A DNA stretch of 64,000 nt from assembly GCF_028714775.1 (NCBI RefSeq), contig NZ_JAQTLS010000005.1, positions 161,573-225,572 on the forward strand. The letters run 5' to 3'. Position 1 is the stretch's first letter. Every line of letters begins with the position of its first letter. Below are positions 1 to 8,886 of the stretch, piece by piece. The notes beneath the pieces are model-generated. The model saw only the letters and a program-made list of their open reading frames with translations. It did not search any database and was not told where the DNA came from. This DNA comes from Thiothrix sp. Its GTDB lineage: Bacteria; Pseudomonadota; Gammaproteobacteria; Thiotrichales; Thiotrichaceae. The position numbers and the translations under genes are program-made.

Positions 1-2543
1 GGGTCGGCGGCGTCAACCGCGAAGTGCGCATTGAACTTAACCCCGCGCTGATGGCGGGCATGGGTGTAACTTCCGCTGACGTTTCCAGCCGCTTAGGGCA
101 AATGCAGCAAGACGCCCCCGGCGGACGCGGTGACGTAGGCGGCAGCACACAATCGGTACGCACCTTAGGGCGGGTTAAAACCGCAGCGGAACTGGCTGCG
201 ATTGAAATCCCCCTCGCCAACGGGCGGCATGTACGGCTCGACCAAATTGCCAGCATCCAAGACAGCATTGCTGAACGTTCCACCCACGCGCTGTTGGACG
301 GCAAGGAAGTGGTCGGTTTCCAGATCACCCGTACCCGTGGCGCAAGCGAAATTGCGGTAGTGGATGGCGTGCGGGCGACCCTCAAAACCTTTGCCCTTGC
401 CCACCCGCAAGTCAAAATCGAAGAAGCCTACAACGCGGTCGAACGTATTCAAGCCAACTACACTGGTTCCATGCACCTGCTGTACGAAGGCGCAGCACTG
501 GCAATTCTGGTGGTCTTCCTGTTCTTGCGCGACTGGCGGGCAACCTTTGTTTCTGCCGCCGCGTTGCCACTGGCGATCATCCCCACTTTCATGGCGATGC
601 AATATTTCGGCTTTTCACTCAATATCCTCACCTTACTGGCACTCGCCTTGGTCGTCGGGGTGCTGGTGGACGATGCCATCGTCGAAGTGGAAAATATCGA
701 ACGCCACCTGCGCATGGGTAAAACGCCCTATCAAGCAGCGATGGAAGCGGCGGATGAAATCGGCCTCGCGGTCATTGCCACCACTTTCACACTGGTCGCG
801 GTATTCCTGCCCACCGCATTCATGGGCGGCGTACCGGGTAAATTCTTTGAATCCTTCGGCATCACGGCGGCAGTATCTGTGGTGTTCTCACTGATGGTAG
901 CGCGGTTGCTCACCCCGATGATGGCTGCGTACATGCTCAAGCCACACCCAGAAAAGGCAACGCAAGACGGCTGGATCATGCTGACCTACCTCAAAGCCGT
1001 CAATTGGTGCTTGAAATACCGCGCCATCACGCTAGCAATCGCCATTGCCCTGTTCATTGGCTCGGTAATGCTGGCGAAATTGCTGCCGAAAGGTTTCGTC
1101 CCGCCCGCTGACACCGCGTTGACTTCGGTCGCTTTGGAATTGCAACCGGGCAGCACGCTGGAAGAATCCCTTGCCACCGCTGAAAAAGCCCGCCAATTGC
1201 TCGCGCCAATGGGTGATGTAAAAAGGGTCTTCACACTGGCGGGCGGCAGTAGCGGCGTCAGCTCCGGCCCGATGCAGGAAAGTAGCGCGGCGGATGTACG
1301 CAAAGCCACCCTGACCCTGCAACTCACCACCCGCGAAGAACGTTCGCGCAAGCAAACGGAAGTGGAAAACGAAATCCGCACGCGCCTCAAACCGTTGCCG
1401 GGAGTGCGCTTCACGGTTGGTTCCGGCGGTGCTGGCGACAAAATGCAAGTAGTGCTGGCAAGCGATGACGGCGAGGTATTGATCGCCGCCGCGCAAGGGG
1501 TAGAACGCGACCTGCGTACCCTGCAAGGCATCGGCAACGTGGTTTCCGGCGCAAGCTTGCAACGCCCTGAAATCCACATCACCCCGGATTTTGCGCGGGC
1601 GGCGGAACTCGGCGTCAGCACCGAAGCCTTGGGTGCGGTAGTACGGGTAGCCACCAGCGGCGACTTTTCCACCCGTTTGCCCAAGCTCAACTTACCGCAA
1701 CGGCAAATCCCAATCCGGGTGCAACTTGACCTGTCGGTACGCGAAAATCTGGATACCATCCGCCAACTGCGCATTCCGGGGCGTAATGGTTCCGTGCCGC
1801 TTTCCGCTGTAGCCGATGTGCAATTGGGCAGTGGCCCAGCGCAAATTGCCCGTTTCGACCGGATGCGTAATGTCAGCATTGATGTGGAGCTGAACGGCCT
1901 GCCTGTCGGGCAAGTCATCGCACAGGCGGATAAATTGCCGTCGCTGCAAACACTGCCACCCGGTGTTTACCGGCAATCATCCGGCGATGCCGAACGCATG
2001 GCTGAACTGTTTGGCGGCTTCGGCGGAGCCATGCTGATCGGTGTGTTGCTGATTTACATTGTGCTGGTGCTGTTGTTCCACGACTTCTTGCAGCCGATCA
2101 CGATTTTGACCGCGTTGCCGCTGTCGGTGGGCGGGGCATTCCTCGCGCTGCTGGTGACGGGGATGAGTTTTTCGATGCCTGCGGTCATTGGCTTGCTGAT
2201 GCTGATGGGGATTGTGACCAAAAACTCGATCCTGCTGGTCGATTACGCGGTGATGGCGCGGGAACGTGACCAGTCCGGTCGCATCCCGGCGCTGATTGAC
2301 GCTTGCCACAAACGGGCGCGACCGATTGTCATGACCACAATTGCGATGGGCGCGGGGATGATGCCGACCGCGTTAGGGCTGGCGGCTGACCCCAGTTTCC
2401 GCCAACCGATGGCGATTGTGGTGATCGGCGGGTTGATTGCTTCGACGTTCTTGAGCTTGCTGGTGGTTCCGGCGGTGTTTACGTTTATTGATGATATTTT
2501 GGTGATTTTCAGGAAAGTGCGCGGGAAGTTACATCATGCTTAA
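1..2543 (+). CDS. Efflux RND transporter permease (AcrB-type), 5' truncated by window edge
   Basis: Frame is open from the window start (VGGVNREV...); typical RND motifs GVLVDDAIVEVENIERHLRMGKTP and GIVTKNSILLVDYA; highly similar to the ORF at 5102. Confidence 0.95.
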   Translation, partial: VGGVNREVRIELNPALMAGMGVTSADVSSRLGQMQQDAPGGRGDVGGSTQSVRTLGRVKTAAELAAIEIPLANGRHVRLDQIASIQDSIAERSTHALLDGKEVVGFQITRTRGASEIAVVDGVRATLKTFALAHPQVKIEEAYNAVERIQANYTGSMHLLYEGAALAILVVFLFLRDWRATFVSAAALPLAIIPTFMAMQYFGFSLNILTLLALALVVGVLVDDAIVEVENIERHLRMGKTPYQAAMEAADEIGLAVIATTFTLVAVFLPTAFMGGVPGKFFESFGITAAVSVVFSLMVARLLTPMMAAYMLKPHPEKATQDGWIMLTYLKAVNWCLKYRAITLAIAIALFIGSVMLAKLLPKGFVPPADTALTSVALELQPGSTLEESLATAEKARQLLAPMGDVKRVFTLAGGSSGVSSGPMQESSAADVRKATLTLQLTTREERSRKQTEVENEIRTRLKPLPGVRFTVGSGGAGDKMQVVLASDDGEVLIAAAQGVERDLRTLQGIGNVVSGASLQRPEIHITPDFARAAELGVSTEALGAVVRVATSGDFSTRLPKLNLPQRQIPIRVQLDLSVRENLDTIRQLRIPGRNGSVPLSAVADVQLGSGPAQIARFDRMRNVSIDVELNGLPVGQVIAQADKLPSLQTLPPGVYRQSSGDAERMAELFGGFGGAMLIGVLLIYIVLVLLFHDFLQPITILTALPLSVGGAFLALLVTGMSFSMPAVIGLLMLMGIVTKNSILLVDYAVMARERDQSGRIPALIDACHKRARPIVMTTIAMGAGMMPTALGLAADPSFRQPMAIVVIGGLIASTFLSLLVVPAVFTFIDDILVIFRKVRGKLHHA

Positions 2544-2591
2544 AAAGCGCTCCATCCTAATGTACAGAAAAAAGACTGAGAAGAAACCTGA

Positions 2592-4460
2592 TCACTTTTT
2601 AGTTGGACGCAACACTGGAATACGAACGTTTGGCTGTGTTTCATTTATGGATGCAGAATTATCAAGTTGAGTAATGCCAGAAAAAAGTATTTCATCATAG
2701 ATTTGCTGCGTTGCTACTAAGCGACTTTCGTTATCAAGTTTTTTCAGAATGTTGAGAGCGCTTTTCAATAAATTCTTACGGTTACCTTCTTGAACTTGAG
2801 CAAGTCTATAGTATGACCATGCCAAATCAACCTGCCATTGCACCACCTCAGGATCAAGTTCTGCCAGCTTTTTACTGATTGCCAATGAATCCTGATACGA
2901 CTTCAGCACGGCGGGCGCATCGCCATTCGCTCTGTAAATGCCACCTAGATTGTGGTATTTCACCGATAGGGCGCGTTGCCAATCCGTCTGCTTAGGGTTG
3001 AGGTCTACCAGCCTTTTTATGATCGACAGCGAGTCCTGATACGACTTCAGCGCGGCGGGCGTGTCGCCGTTCGCTTGATACATATCTCCGAGTCTCTCAT
3101 AACTCACCGACAGGGCGTATTGCCAATCCGCCCGCTTAGGGTTGAGGTCTACCAGCCTTTTTATGACCGACAGCGAGTCCTGATACGACTTCAGCGCGGC
3201 GGGCGTGTCGCCGTTCGCTTGATACATATCTCCGAGTCTCTCATAACTCACCGACAGGGCGTATTGCCAATCCGCCCGCTTAGGGTCGAGAATTACCAGC
3301 TTTTTCCTGACCGACAGCGAGTCCTGATACGACTTCAGCGCGGCGGGTGTGTCGCCGTTCGCTTGATACATATCTCCGAGTCTCTCATAACTCACCGACA
3401 GGTCGTGTTGCCAATCCGCCCGCTTAGGGTCGAGAATTACCAGCTTTTTTCTGATCGACAGCGAGTATTGGTAAGACTTTAAAGCAGCGGCTTTATCACC
3501 GTTAACTACTTGCAGATCACCAATAGCTTGGTAACTCACCGATAGATCGTGTTGCCAATCTGCCTGCTTCGGGTCTAGGTCTACGAGCTTTTGGGCTATC
3601 GACAGCGAGTTCTGATACGACTTCATCGCGGCAAGCGCGGCGCCGTTTGCTTTGTACAGGCTGCCTACCTTGTTGTAGCTCACCGACAGATTGTGCTGTC
3701 GCGCGGCATCCTCTGGAAATTTCACTGTGCGTTTTTTATCAAATTCTAAGACTACAAGGTATTTTTCCATTGCTTTCGCAGTATCACCCAATTTTTCAAG
3801 AGCAGTTCCTTCATCAGCCAAGGCCATATACAACCAATCTTCATCTTCTGGTCTAAGATTTTTTTGTAGACCCTGAGCGGCTTCCAATGCCAAATTGTTA
3901 TTCCCAACCTTTTGGGCAATGTCGTAAACATTTTTCCATGCTATCAGGTTATCTGGCTGGAGTTGGGTGACTTCGCGGTAGCGGGCGAGAGCCTTGTCGT
4001 GGTCAAGGCGTAGTTCGGCGACTTCGGCGAGATCAAGGGCGCGTTGGGCGAGGTGCTGTTTGGAGAATTGCAGGTCTTTGTCGTAAGCCTGTTGCAGCAG
4101 GGTTTCAGCTTGTTCGAGGTTACCAGTGTCGAGTTCTTTGCGGGCTTGTTGGGCGAGTTCGTCGGTTTTGGCATATTCACCCAGTTTTTGCTGCAAGTCG
4201 GCGTATTTGCGTTTGAGTTCTTCCAACTGGGCGTTGAGTTGGTCTGCCGGAGTGCCTTGCGCTTTTAATGCCTGCGCCAGTTTTTCCACCAACTCAGGTG
4301 GCATATTGATCGTGGCATTCTGGATGTTGGTTTGCTGGACGCTAACATTTCCCCCCGCCACCACATTCGGCGAATAATCACCCTTGCTGCTTTGGCTGAC
4401 TTCCTGCTTGTCGCCACAGGCTGCGAGCAACAACACACTGGCAAATAACAAACGGCGCAT
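2592..4460 (-). CDS. TPR-repeat lipoprotein
   Basis: Lipobox-like N-terminus MRRLLFASVLLLAACGDK (start placed 27 nt inside the ORF); repeated SVSYERLGDMYQANGDTPAALKSYQDSLS units. Confidence 0.85.
   Translation of the reverse strand: MRRLLFASVLLLAACGDKQEVSQSSKGDYSPNVVAGGNVSVQQTNIQNATINMPPELVEKLAQALKAQGTPADQLNAQLEELKRKYADLQQKLGEYAKTDELAQQARKELDTGNLEQAETLLQQAYDKDLQFSKQHLAQRALDLAEVAELRLDHDKALARYREVTQLQPDNLIAWKNVYDIAQKVGNNNLALEAAQGLQKNLRPEDEDWLYMALADEGTALEKLGDTAKAMEKYLVVLEFDKKRTVKFPEDAARQHNLSVSYNKVGSLYKANGAALAAMKSYQNSLSIAQKLVDLDPKQADWQHDLSVSYQAIGDLQVVNGDKAAALKSYQYSLSIRKKLVILDPKRADWQHDLSVSYERLGDMYQANGDTPAALKSYQDSLSVRKKLVILDPKRADWQYALSVSYERLGDMYQANGDTPAALKSYQDSLSVIKRLVDLNPKRADWQYALSVSYERLGDMYQANGDTPAALKSYQDSLSIIKRLVDLNPKQTDWQRALSVKYHNLGGIYRANGDAPAVLKSYQDSLAISKKLAELDPEVVQWQVDLAWSYYRLAQVQEGNRKNLLKSALNILKKLDNESRLVATQQIYDEILFSGITQLDNSASINETQPNVRIPVLRPTKK
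2887..3750. repeat. Tandem 144-bp (48-codon) repeats inside the TPR gene
   Basis: The motif gag/gaa-t-cctgatacgactt recurs at 2887, 3031, 3175, 3319, 3463 (diverged) and 3607, exactly 144 bp apart; the middle copies are nearly identical. Confidence 0.9.
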
Positions 4461-4486
4461 AACGAACCTCAGGCACGCATCCTTCA

Positions 4487-4533
4487 CCTCCCCTGATAAG
4501 GGGAGGCCGGGAGGGGTTTCTTTCGAAAAAGGG
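4487..4533. repeat. Palindromic REP-like element, intergenic copy
   Basis: CCTCCCC-TGATAA-GGGGAGG perfect stem followed by ccgggaggggtttctttcg; same family as 21541-21660. Confidence 0.7.
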
Positions 4534-4534
4534 G

Positions 4535-4888
4535 TTACTTGGCGAAGTCCACCGTATTCGGGCTTTGCGTCCCGCTACTTTTCTGCCCGACATCAGCACC
4601 AGCCGGGACATTACCCGCCTTATTGCCGCTCTGCAAGCCCGCACTTTCCTGTTGCACCGTTGTTTGCGGCAAATGCTGCACCACACTCGACACAAAACCC
4701 AGCACAATAATCAGCACCGCCACTGCAAAGGTATACAGCAAGCCCTTATCCATCACCCGCCCGGTATCCTTGGCGGTGAGCTTATCGGTATTGAATGTTT
4801 TCAGCAAAGTCGCCAGCACCAGCAGCACAAAACCGAACAACACCAGCGGGTGTTTCAGATGTTCAATCCACGGGGTAGGGTTTTCCAT
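4535..4888 (-). CDS. Hypothetical membrane protein with two predicted TM helices
   Basis: ORF 117 aa, hydrophobic segments HPLVLFGFVLLVLATLL and LLYTFAVAVLIIVLGFVSSV. Confidence 0.65.
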   Translation of the reverse strand: MENPTPWIEHLKHPLVLFGFVLLVLATLLKTFNTDKLTAKDTGRVMDKGLLYTFAVAVLIIVLGFVSSVVQHLPQTTVQQESAGLQSGNKAGNVPAGADVGQKSSGTQSPNTVDFAK

Positions 4889-5045
4889 CGCAAGCCTCCA
4901 ATAGGAAATAACACAAACGCTTGAAAGTTTAACAGATCATCAATGCGGATGGATTCCCCCCTTGCCGGATTGCCCACAAATAAACCGCAACAAAATAAGC
5001 ACCCCGACTAAACCAACCCTGCTTTTCTGGGTCAAACTGGACAAC

Positions 5046-5093
5046 TGACCCTTGGTCATCTAAGCTCCCTGCAAAACAACTGACTGGCAGTCA
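5046..5093. promoter_or_regulatory. Two TetR-type operator palindromes upstream of the RND gene at 5102
   Basis: TGACC-CTT-GGTCA (5046-5058) and TGACT-GGC-AGTCA (5081-5093), each preceded by CAAC; same motif as at 13752 and 13786. Confidence 0.7.
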
Positions 5094-5101
5094 TTACCCT
5101 C

Positions 5102-8100
5102 ATGAACGTATCCGCGTGGTCAATCCGCAACCCGGTTCCGGCTATCCTGCTGTTCGCATTGCTGACTTTTATCGGCATTGGCGGCTTTAAAGCGCTCGGC
5201 ATCCAACAATTCCCCGAAGTGGAACTGCCCATCGTCACCGTGAGCATCGGTTTGGAAGGCGCATCGCCCGCACAACTGGAAACCGAAATTGCCCGCAAGG
5301 TCGAAAACGCCGTTGCCAGCTTGAGCGGCGTCAAACACATTTACGCCAACCTGACCGATGGCGCTGCGTTGATCAGCGTGGAATTCACCATCGACAAGGA
5401 CAGCGAAGTCGCGCAAAACGAAGTGCGTAATGCCGTCGACAGCATCCGCGCCAGCCTCCCCGCTGCCATGACCGACCCTGTGGTATCCAAACTCAGCACG
5501 GCGGGTAGCCCGATCCTGACCGTCACCGTGACGTCCGACAAATTGGATGAGCAAGGCTTGTCGTGGTTTGTCGACAACGAGGTTTCCAAAGAACTGCTTG
5601 CCACCAAAGGCGTAGGGCTAGTCTCGCGGGTCGGCGGGGTCAACCGCGAAGTGCAGGTCAACCTTGACCCGGCACTAATGGGCGGGCTTGGTGTGACCAG
5701 CAGTGACATTTCCACCCAGTTGGGGCGTGTGCAGCAAGATGCTTCCGGCGGGCGCGGTGATGTCGGCGGTGGTGTGCAATCCATCCGCACCCTCGCTGCT
5801 GTGCAAACTGCGGCGGATATTGCTGCATTGGATATTCCCCTGCCCGACGGCAGGCAAGTGCGCCTCGACCAGATTGCCCACATCAGCGACACCGCAGCGG
5901 AACGCGCCAGCTACGCCTTGCTGGATGGCAAACCCGTGATCGGCTTCCAAATCACCCGCACCAAGGGAGCCAGCGAAGTCAGCGTCGCAGCAGCAGCCCG
6001 CGCCACCATTGAAAAACTGCAAGCCACTTACCCGCAAGTACATTTCGAGGAAGCCTTCGACACCGTAGAGCCGATCCAAGAAAACTACGACGGCTCCATG
6101 ATGTTGCTGTACGAAGGTGCGGCACTGGCAATTCTGGTGGTGCTGATTTTCCTGCGTGACTGGCGGGCAACGCTGGTATCAGCGGCGGCTTTGCCACTGG
6201 CAATCATCCCCACCTTTGCGGTCATGCACTACTTTGGCTATTCGCTCAACCTGTTGACCTTACTGGCAATGGCGCTGGTAGTCGGGGTGCTAGTCGATGA
6301 CGCGATTGTGGAAGTGGAAAACATCGAGCGCCATTTACGCATGGGCAAAACACCCTACCAAGCGGCGATGGAAGCGGCGGACGAAATCGGCCTTGCGGTC
6401 ATTGCCACCACCTTTACCCTGATAGCGGTATTCTTGCCCACGGCGTTTATGGGCGGCATTCCGGGGAAGTTCTTCGAGCCGTTTGGGATTACGGCGGCGG
6501 TGGCAATTTTCTTCTCGCTGGTGGTAGCGCGGTTACTCACGCCGATGATGGCGGCTTACATCATGAAAGCGCACCCGCAGACGGATAGCCGAGACGGGCG
6601 GGTTATGAGCCATTACCTGCGGTTGGCCCGCTGGTGTTTGCGTCACCGCCTCATCACGGTTGCCGCTGCCATTACGCTGTTCGTGGCGTCGCTGGCGATT
6701 ATTCCGTTGTTACCCACGGGCTTTATCCCGGCGGGCGACACCATGCAAACCGCCGCCAAGCTGGAATTGCAACCGGGCAGTACCCTTGATGAAACCCGCG
6801 CCTCCGCCGAACAGGCACGCCAGTTGCTCGCGGACATCCCCGAAATTACCCGCGTATTCACGATGGTCGGCGCATTCAGCGGTGATGGCGGGCCGTTTGC
6901 GATGGGGGCAAGTGCTGACGTGCGCAAGGCGACACTCAATATCTTGCTGAAAAAACGCCACGAACGTAACCGCACCCAAAGCGAAGTCGAAATCGAGATA
7001 CGCCAGCGCCTGCAAGCCTTGCCAGGAGCGCGGGTTACGGTCGGTTTGGGTGGCGAAAAAATGCAAATCGTACTGGCAAGCGACGACAATAAAGCCCTGC
7101 AAATCGCTGCCACCGCCGTCACCCGCGACTTGCGCACCCTCAAAGGACTTGGCAATATTTCTTCCAGCGCCAGCCTGCAACGCCCGGAAATCCAGATCAT
7201 CCCCGACTACGGGCGGGCGGCGAATGCGGGGGTAACAGCGCAATCCTTATCCAGCACCATCCAGATGGCAACCAACGGCGACTTTGCCGCGCAATTACCC
7301 AAACTAAACCTGCCGCAACGCCAAGTGCCGATCCGGGTGCGTTTGGACAAAGCCTTCCGTAAGGATTTAGCGCAAATCCGCCAAATGAAAATTCCCGGCA
7401 GCCACGGCATGGTCAACCTCACCAATGTCGCCGAAGTGCGCATGGGCAGCGGCCCGGCACAAGTTGACCGTTTCGACCGCAAGCAAAACGTCACGCTGGA
7501 CGTGGAACTCAACGGGCGCAGCTTGGGCGAAGTGATTGCGGAAGCGGATAAACTGCCCGCCCTGCAAACCCTGCCTGCCGGGGTCAAGCGCCAGAATATT
7601 GGCGACGCGGAAACGATGGCGGAACTGTTTGGCAGTTTCGGCACGGCGATGCTGATCGGCGTCCTGTGCATTTACATCGTGCTGGTGTTGCTGCTGCACG
7701 ATTTCCTGCAACCCATCACGATTCTGGCGGCGTTGCCGCTGTCGCTGGGCGGCGCGTTGATGGCCTTGCTTGTCACCCACAACAGCATTTCCATGCCCTC
7801 GGTCATCGGCTTGCTGATGCTGATGGGGATCGTGACCAAAAACTCGATCTTGCTGGTCGATTACGCCATGCTCGGGCTACATGAACATGGACTGCAACGC
7901 TTCGATGCGCTGATTGACGCTTGCCACAAACGGGCACGACCAATTGTCATGACCTCAATTGCGATGGGCGCGGGGATGTTACCGACTGCGCTGGGGTTGG
8001 GTGCTGACCCTAGCTTCCGTGCACCGATGGCGGTGGTGCTGATCGGTGGGCTGGTGGCGTCCACCTTCCTCAGCTTGCTGGTTGTGCCGGTGGTGTTTAC

Positions 8101-8170
8101 GTTGGTGGATGATTTGGTGGTGGGGATTAAGAAGTTGTTTGGTAATACCCGACCTGCGGCTCGGCAATAG
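5102..8170 (+). CDS. Efflux RND transporter permease (AcrB-type)
   Basis: Full-length 1022 aa RND protein; MNVSAWSIRNPVPAILLFALLTFIGIGGFKALGIQQFPEVELPIVTVS start; conserved TM4 motif. Confidence 0.95.
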   Translation: MNVSAWSIRNPVPAILLFALLTFIGIGGFKALGIQQFPEVELPIVTVSIGLEGASPAQLETEIARKVENAVASLSGVKHIYANLTDGAALISVEFTIDKDSEVAQNEVRNAVDSIRASLPAAMTDPVVSKLSTAGSPILTVTVTSDKLDEQGLSWFVDNEVSKELLATKGVGLVSRVGGVNREVQVNLDPALMGGLGVTSSDISTQLGRVQQDASGGRGDVGGGVQSIRTLAAVQTAADIAALDIPLPDGRQVRLDQIAHISDTAAERASYALLDGKPVIGFQITRTKGASEVSVAAAARATIEKLQATYPQVHFEEAFDTVEPIQENYDGSMMLLYEGAALAILVVLIFLRDWRATLVSAAALPLAIIPTFAVMHYFGYSLNLLTLLAMALVVGVLVDDAIVEVENIERHLRMGKTPYQAAMEAADEIGLAVIATTFTLIAVFLPTAFMGGIPGKFFEPFGITAAVAIFFSLVVARLLTPMMAAYIMKAHPQTDSRDGRVMSHYLRLARWCLRHRLITVAAAITLFVASLAIIPLLPTGFIPAGDTMQTAAKLELQPGSTLDETRASAEQARQLLADIPEITRVFTMVGAFSGDGGPFAMGASADVRKATLNILLKKRHERNRTQSEVEIEIRQRLQALPGARVTVGLGGEKMQIVLASDDNKALQIAATAVTRDLRTLKGLGNISSSASLQRPEIQIIPDYGRAANAGVTAQSLSSTIQMATNGDFAAQLPKLNLPQRQVPIRVRLDKAFRKDLAQIRQMKIPGSHGMVNLTNVAEVRMGSGPAQVDRFDRKQNVTLDVELNGRSLGEVIAEADKLPALQTLPAGVKRQNIGDAETMAELFGSFGTAMLIGVLCIYIVLVLLLHDFLQPITILAALPLSLGGALMALLVTHNSISMPSVIGLLMLMGIVTKNSILLVDYAMLGLHEHGLQRFDALIDACHKRARPIVMTSIAMGAGMLPTALGLGADPSFRAPMAVVLIGGLVASTFLSLLVVPVVFTLVDDLVVGIKKLFGNTRPAARQ

Positions 8171-8348
8171 CCTCCTCCTGCATATCCATATCCGTGCGCC
8201 GTTCCAGTAAGGCTTTTTGTGACAAACCATGGGCGCAACGCAACTCATACAGCGGCATTTCTGCCAGCATGATGTGCAGTTTCGCTTTAGCTTGAGCCTG
8301 TGCGTCAAGCGACATTTTAGCTGTTAACTCGGAAAATTTCTTAGCCAT
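8127..8348 (-). pseudogene. Truncated XRE/HigA-type antitoxin remnant
   Basis: MAKKFSELTAKMS...MLAEMPLYELRCAHGLSQKAL resembles this antitoxin family, but the expected HTH recognition helix appears missing before ERRTDM, and the C-terminus runs into the RND 3' end. Confidence 0.55.
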
Positions 8349-8396
8349 TAAGCAAGCCCTCCTTGCGTCTGAAAATCCGGTGATAAAACGGACTGT

Positions 8397-8444
8397 TGTA
8401 GGAGCTTGCCCTGCAAGCGATCGCCAGCATGGCTGGCTCCTACA
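8397..8444. repeat. REP-like palindromic element
   Basis: TGTAGGAGC (8397-8405) ... GCTCCTACA (8436-8444) perfect 9-bp arms with internal TTGCCCTGCAAG and CCAGCATGGCTGG; resembles the tgtaggagc...ttgc REPs of other gammaproteobacteria. Confidence 0.65.
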
Positions 8445-8766
8445 GGAAAAACAGGCGGGACGTTAGCTTACCGCCATGCTGGTAGCTGTTGAGCGGGATG
8501 GCACGGAAGTCGTAACACAAGCGCCACAGGTGGCGGCAAACTTCAAGGTCACGGTTGGCGAGAAATAGGAAGGTACGCTTGTTGGGCGCATAAGCCGCCG
8601 TCACCAGCGATTCGAGGATAATCAGCAGCCGATTTTCGAGCTTTTCGCCCAAAGTGAAACGTCGGTTACGGGGCAGCTTATCGAGGTGCGGGATCATCCA
8701 TAGCAACAATTCCCGGCAATCCTGAACGGCTCGTGGAACGGACGGGGCAGACTCTTTTTTATTCAT
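8440..8766 (-). CDS. Avd-like (bAvd / four-helix-bundle) diversity-generating-retroelement accessory protein
   Basis: 108 aa basic helical protein (RELLLWMIPHLDKLPRNRRFTLGEKLENRLLIILESLVTAAYAPNKRTFLFLANRDLEVCRHLWRLCYD), characteristic of bAvd-type proteins; directly downstream of an FGE-type variable-protein gene. Confidence 0.75.
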   Translation of the reverse strand: MNKKESAPSVPRAVQDCRELLLWMIPHLDKLPRNRRFTLGEKLENRLLIILESLVTAAYAPNKRTFLFLANRDLEVCRHLWRLCYDFRAIPLNSYQHGGKLTSRLFFL

Positions 8767-8777
8767 TAGGTTGCCTC

Positions 8778-8804
8778 AAAAAAAATCGACCGCGCGATGC
8801 GCGG
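8778..8804 (-). terminator. Hairpin plus T-run between the FGE-domain gene and avd
   Basis: CCGCGC-ATC-GCGCGG (minus strand, 8790-8804) followed by TCGATTTTTTTT; about 83 bp downstream of the target-gene stop. Confidence 0.6.
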
Positions 8805-8886
8805 TAACACCAACCCAACCACCACCATTCCCGGCAGCGACCTCAGAAAAGTATAGGCCATCTCCCCGACGATAAAGGATAAAGGG

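Noticed and set aside
2976-3482. 168-aa + strand ORF with internal peptide repeats
   Set aside because: It is the complement of the TPR tandem repeats; repetition is inherited from the real gene
2887-3750. Regular repeats considered as a CRISPR array
   Set aside because: Units are 144 bp, contiguous without spacers, and encode in-frame TPR motifs
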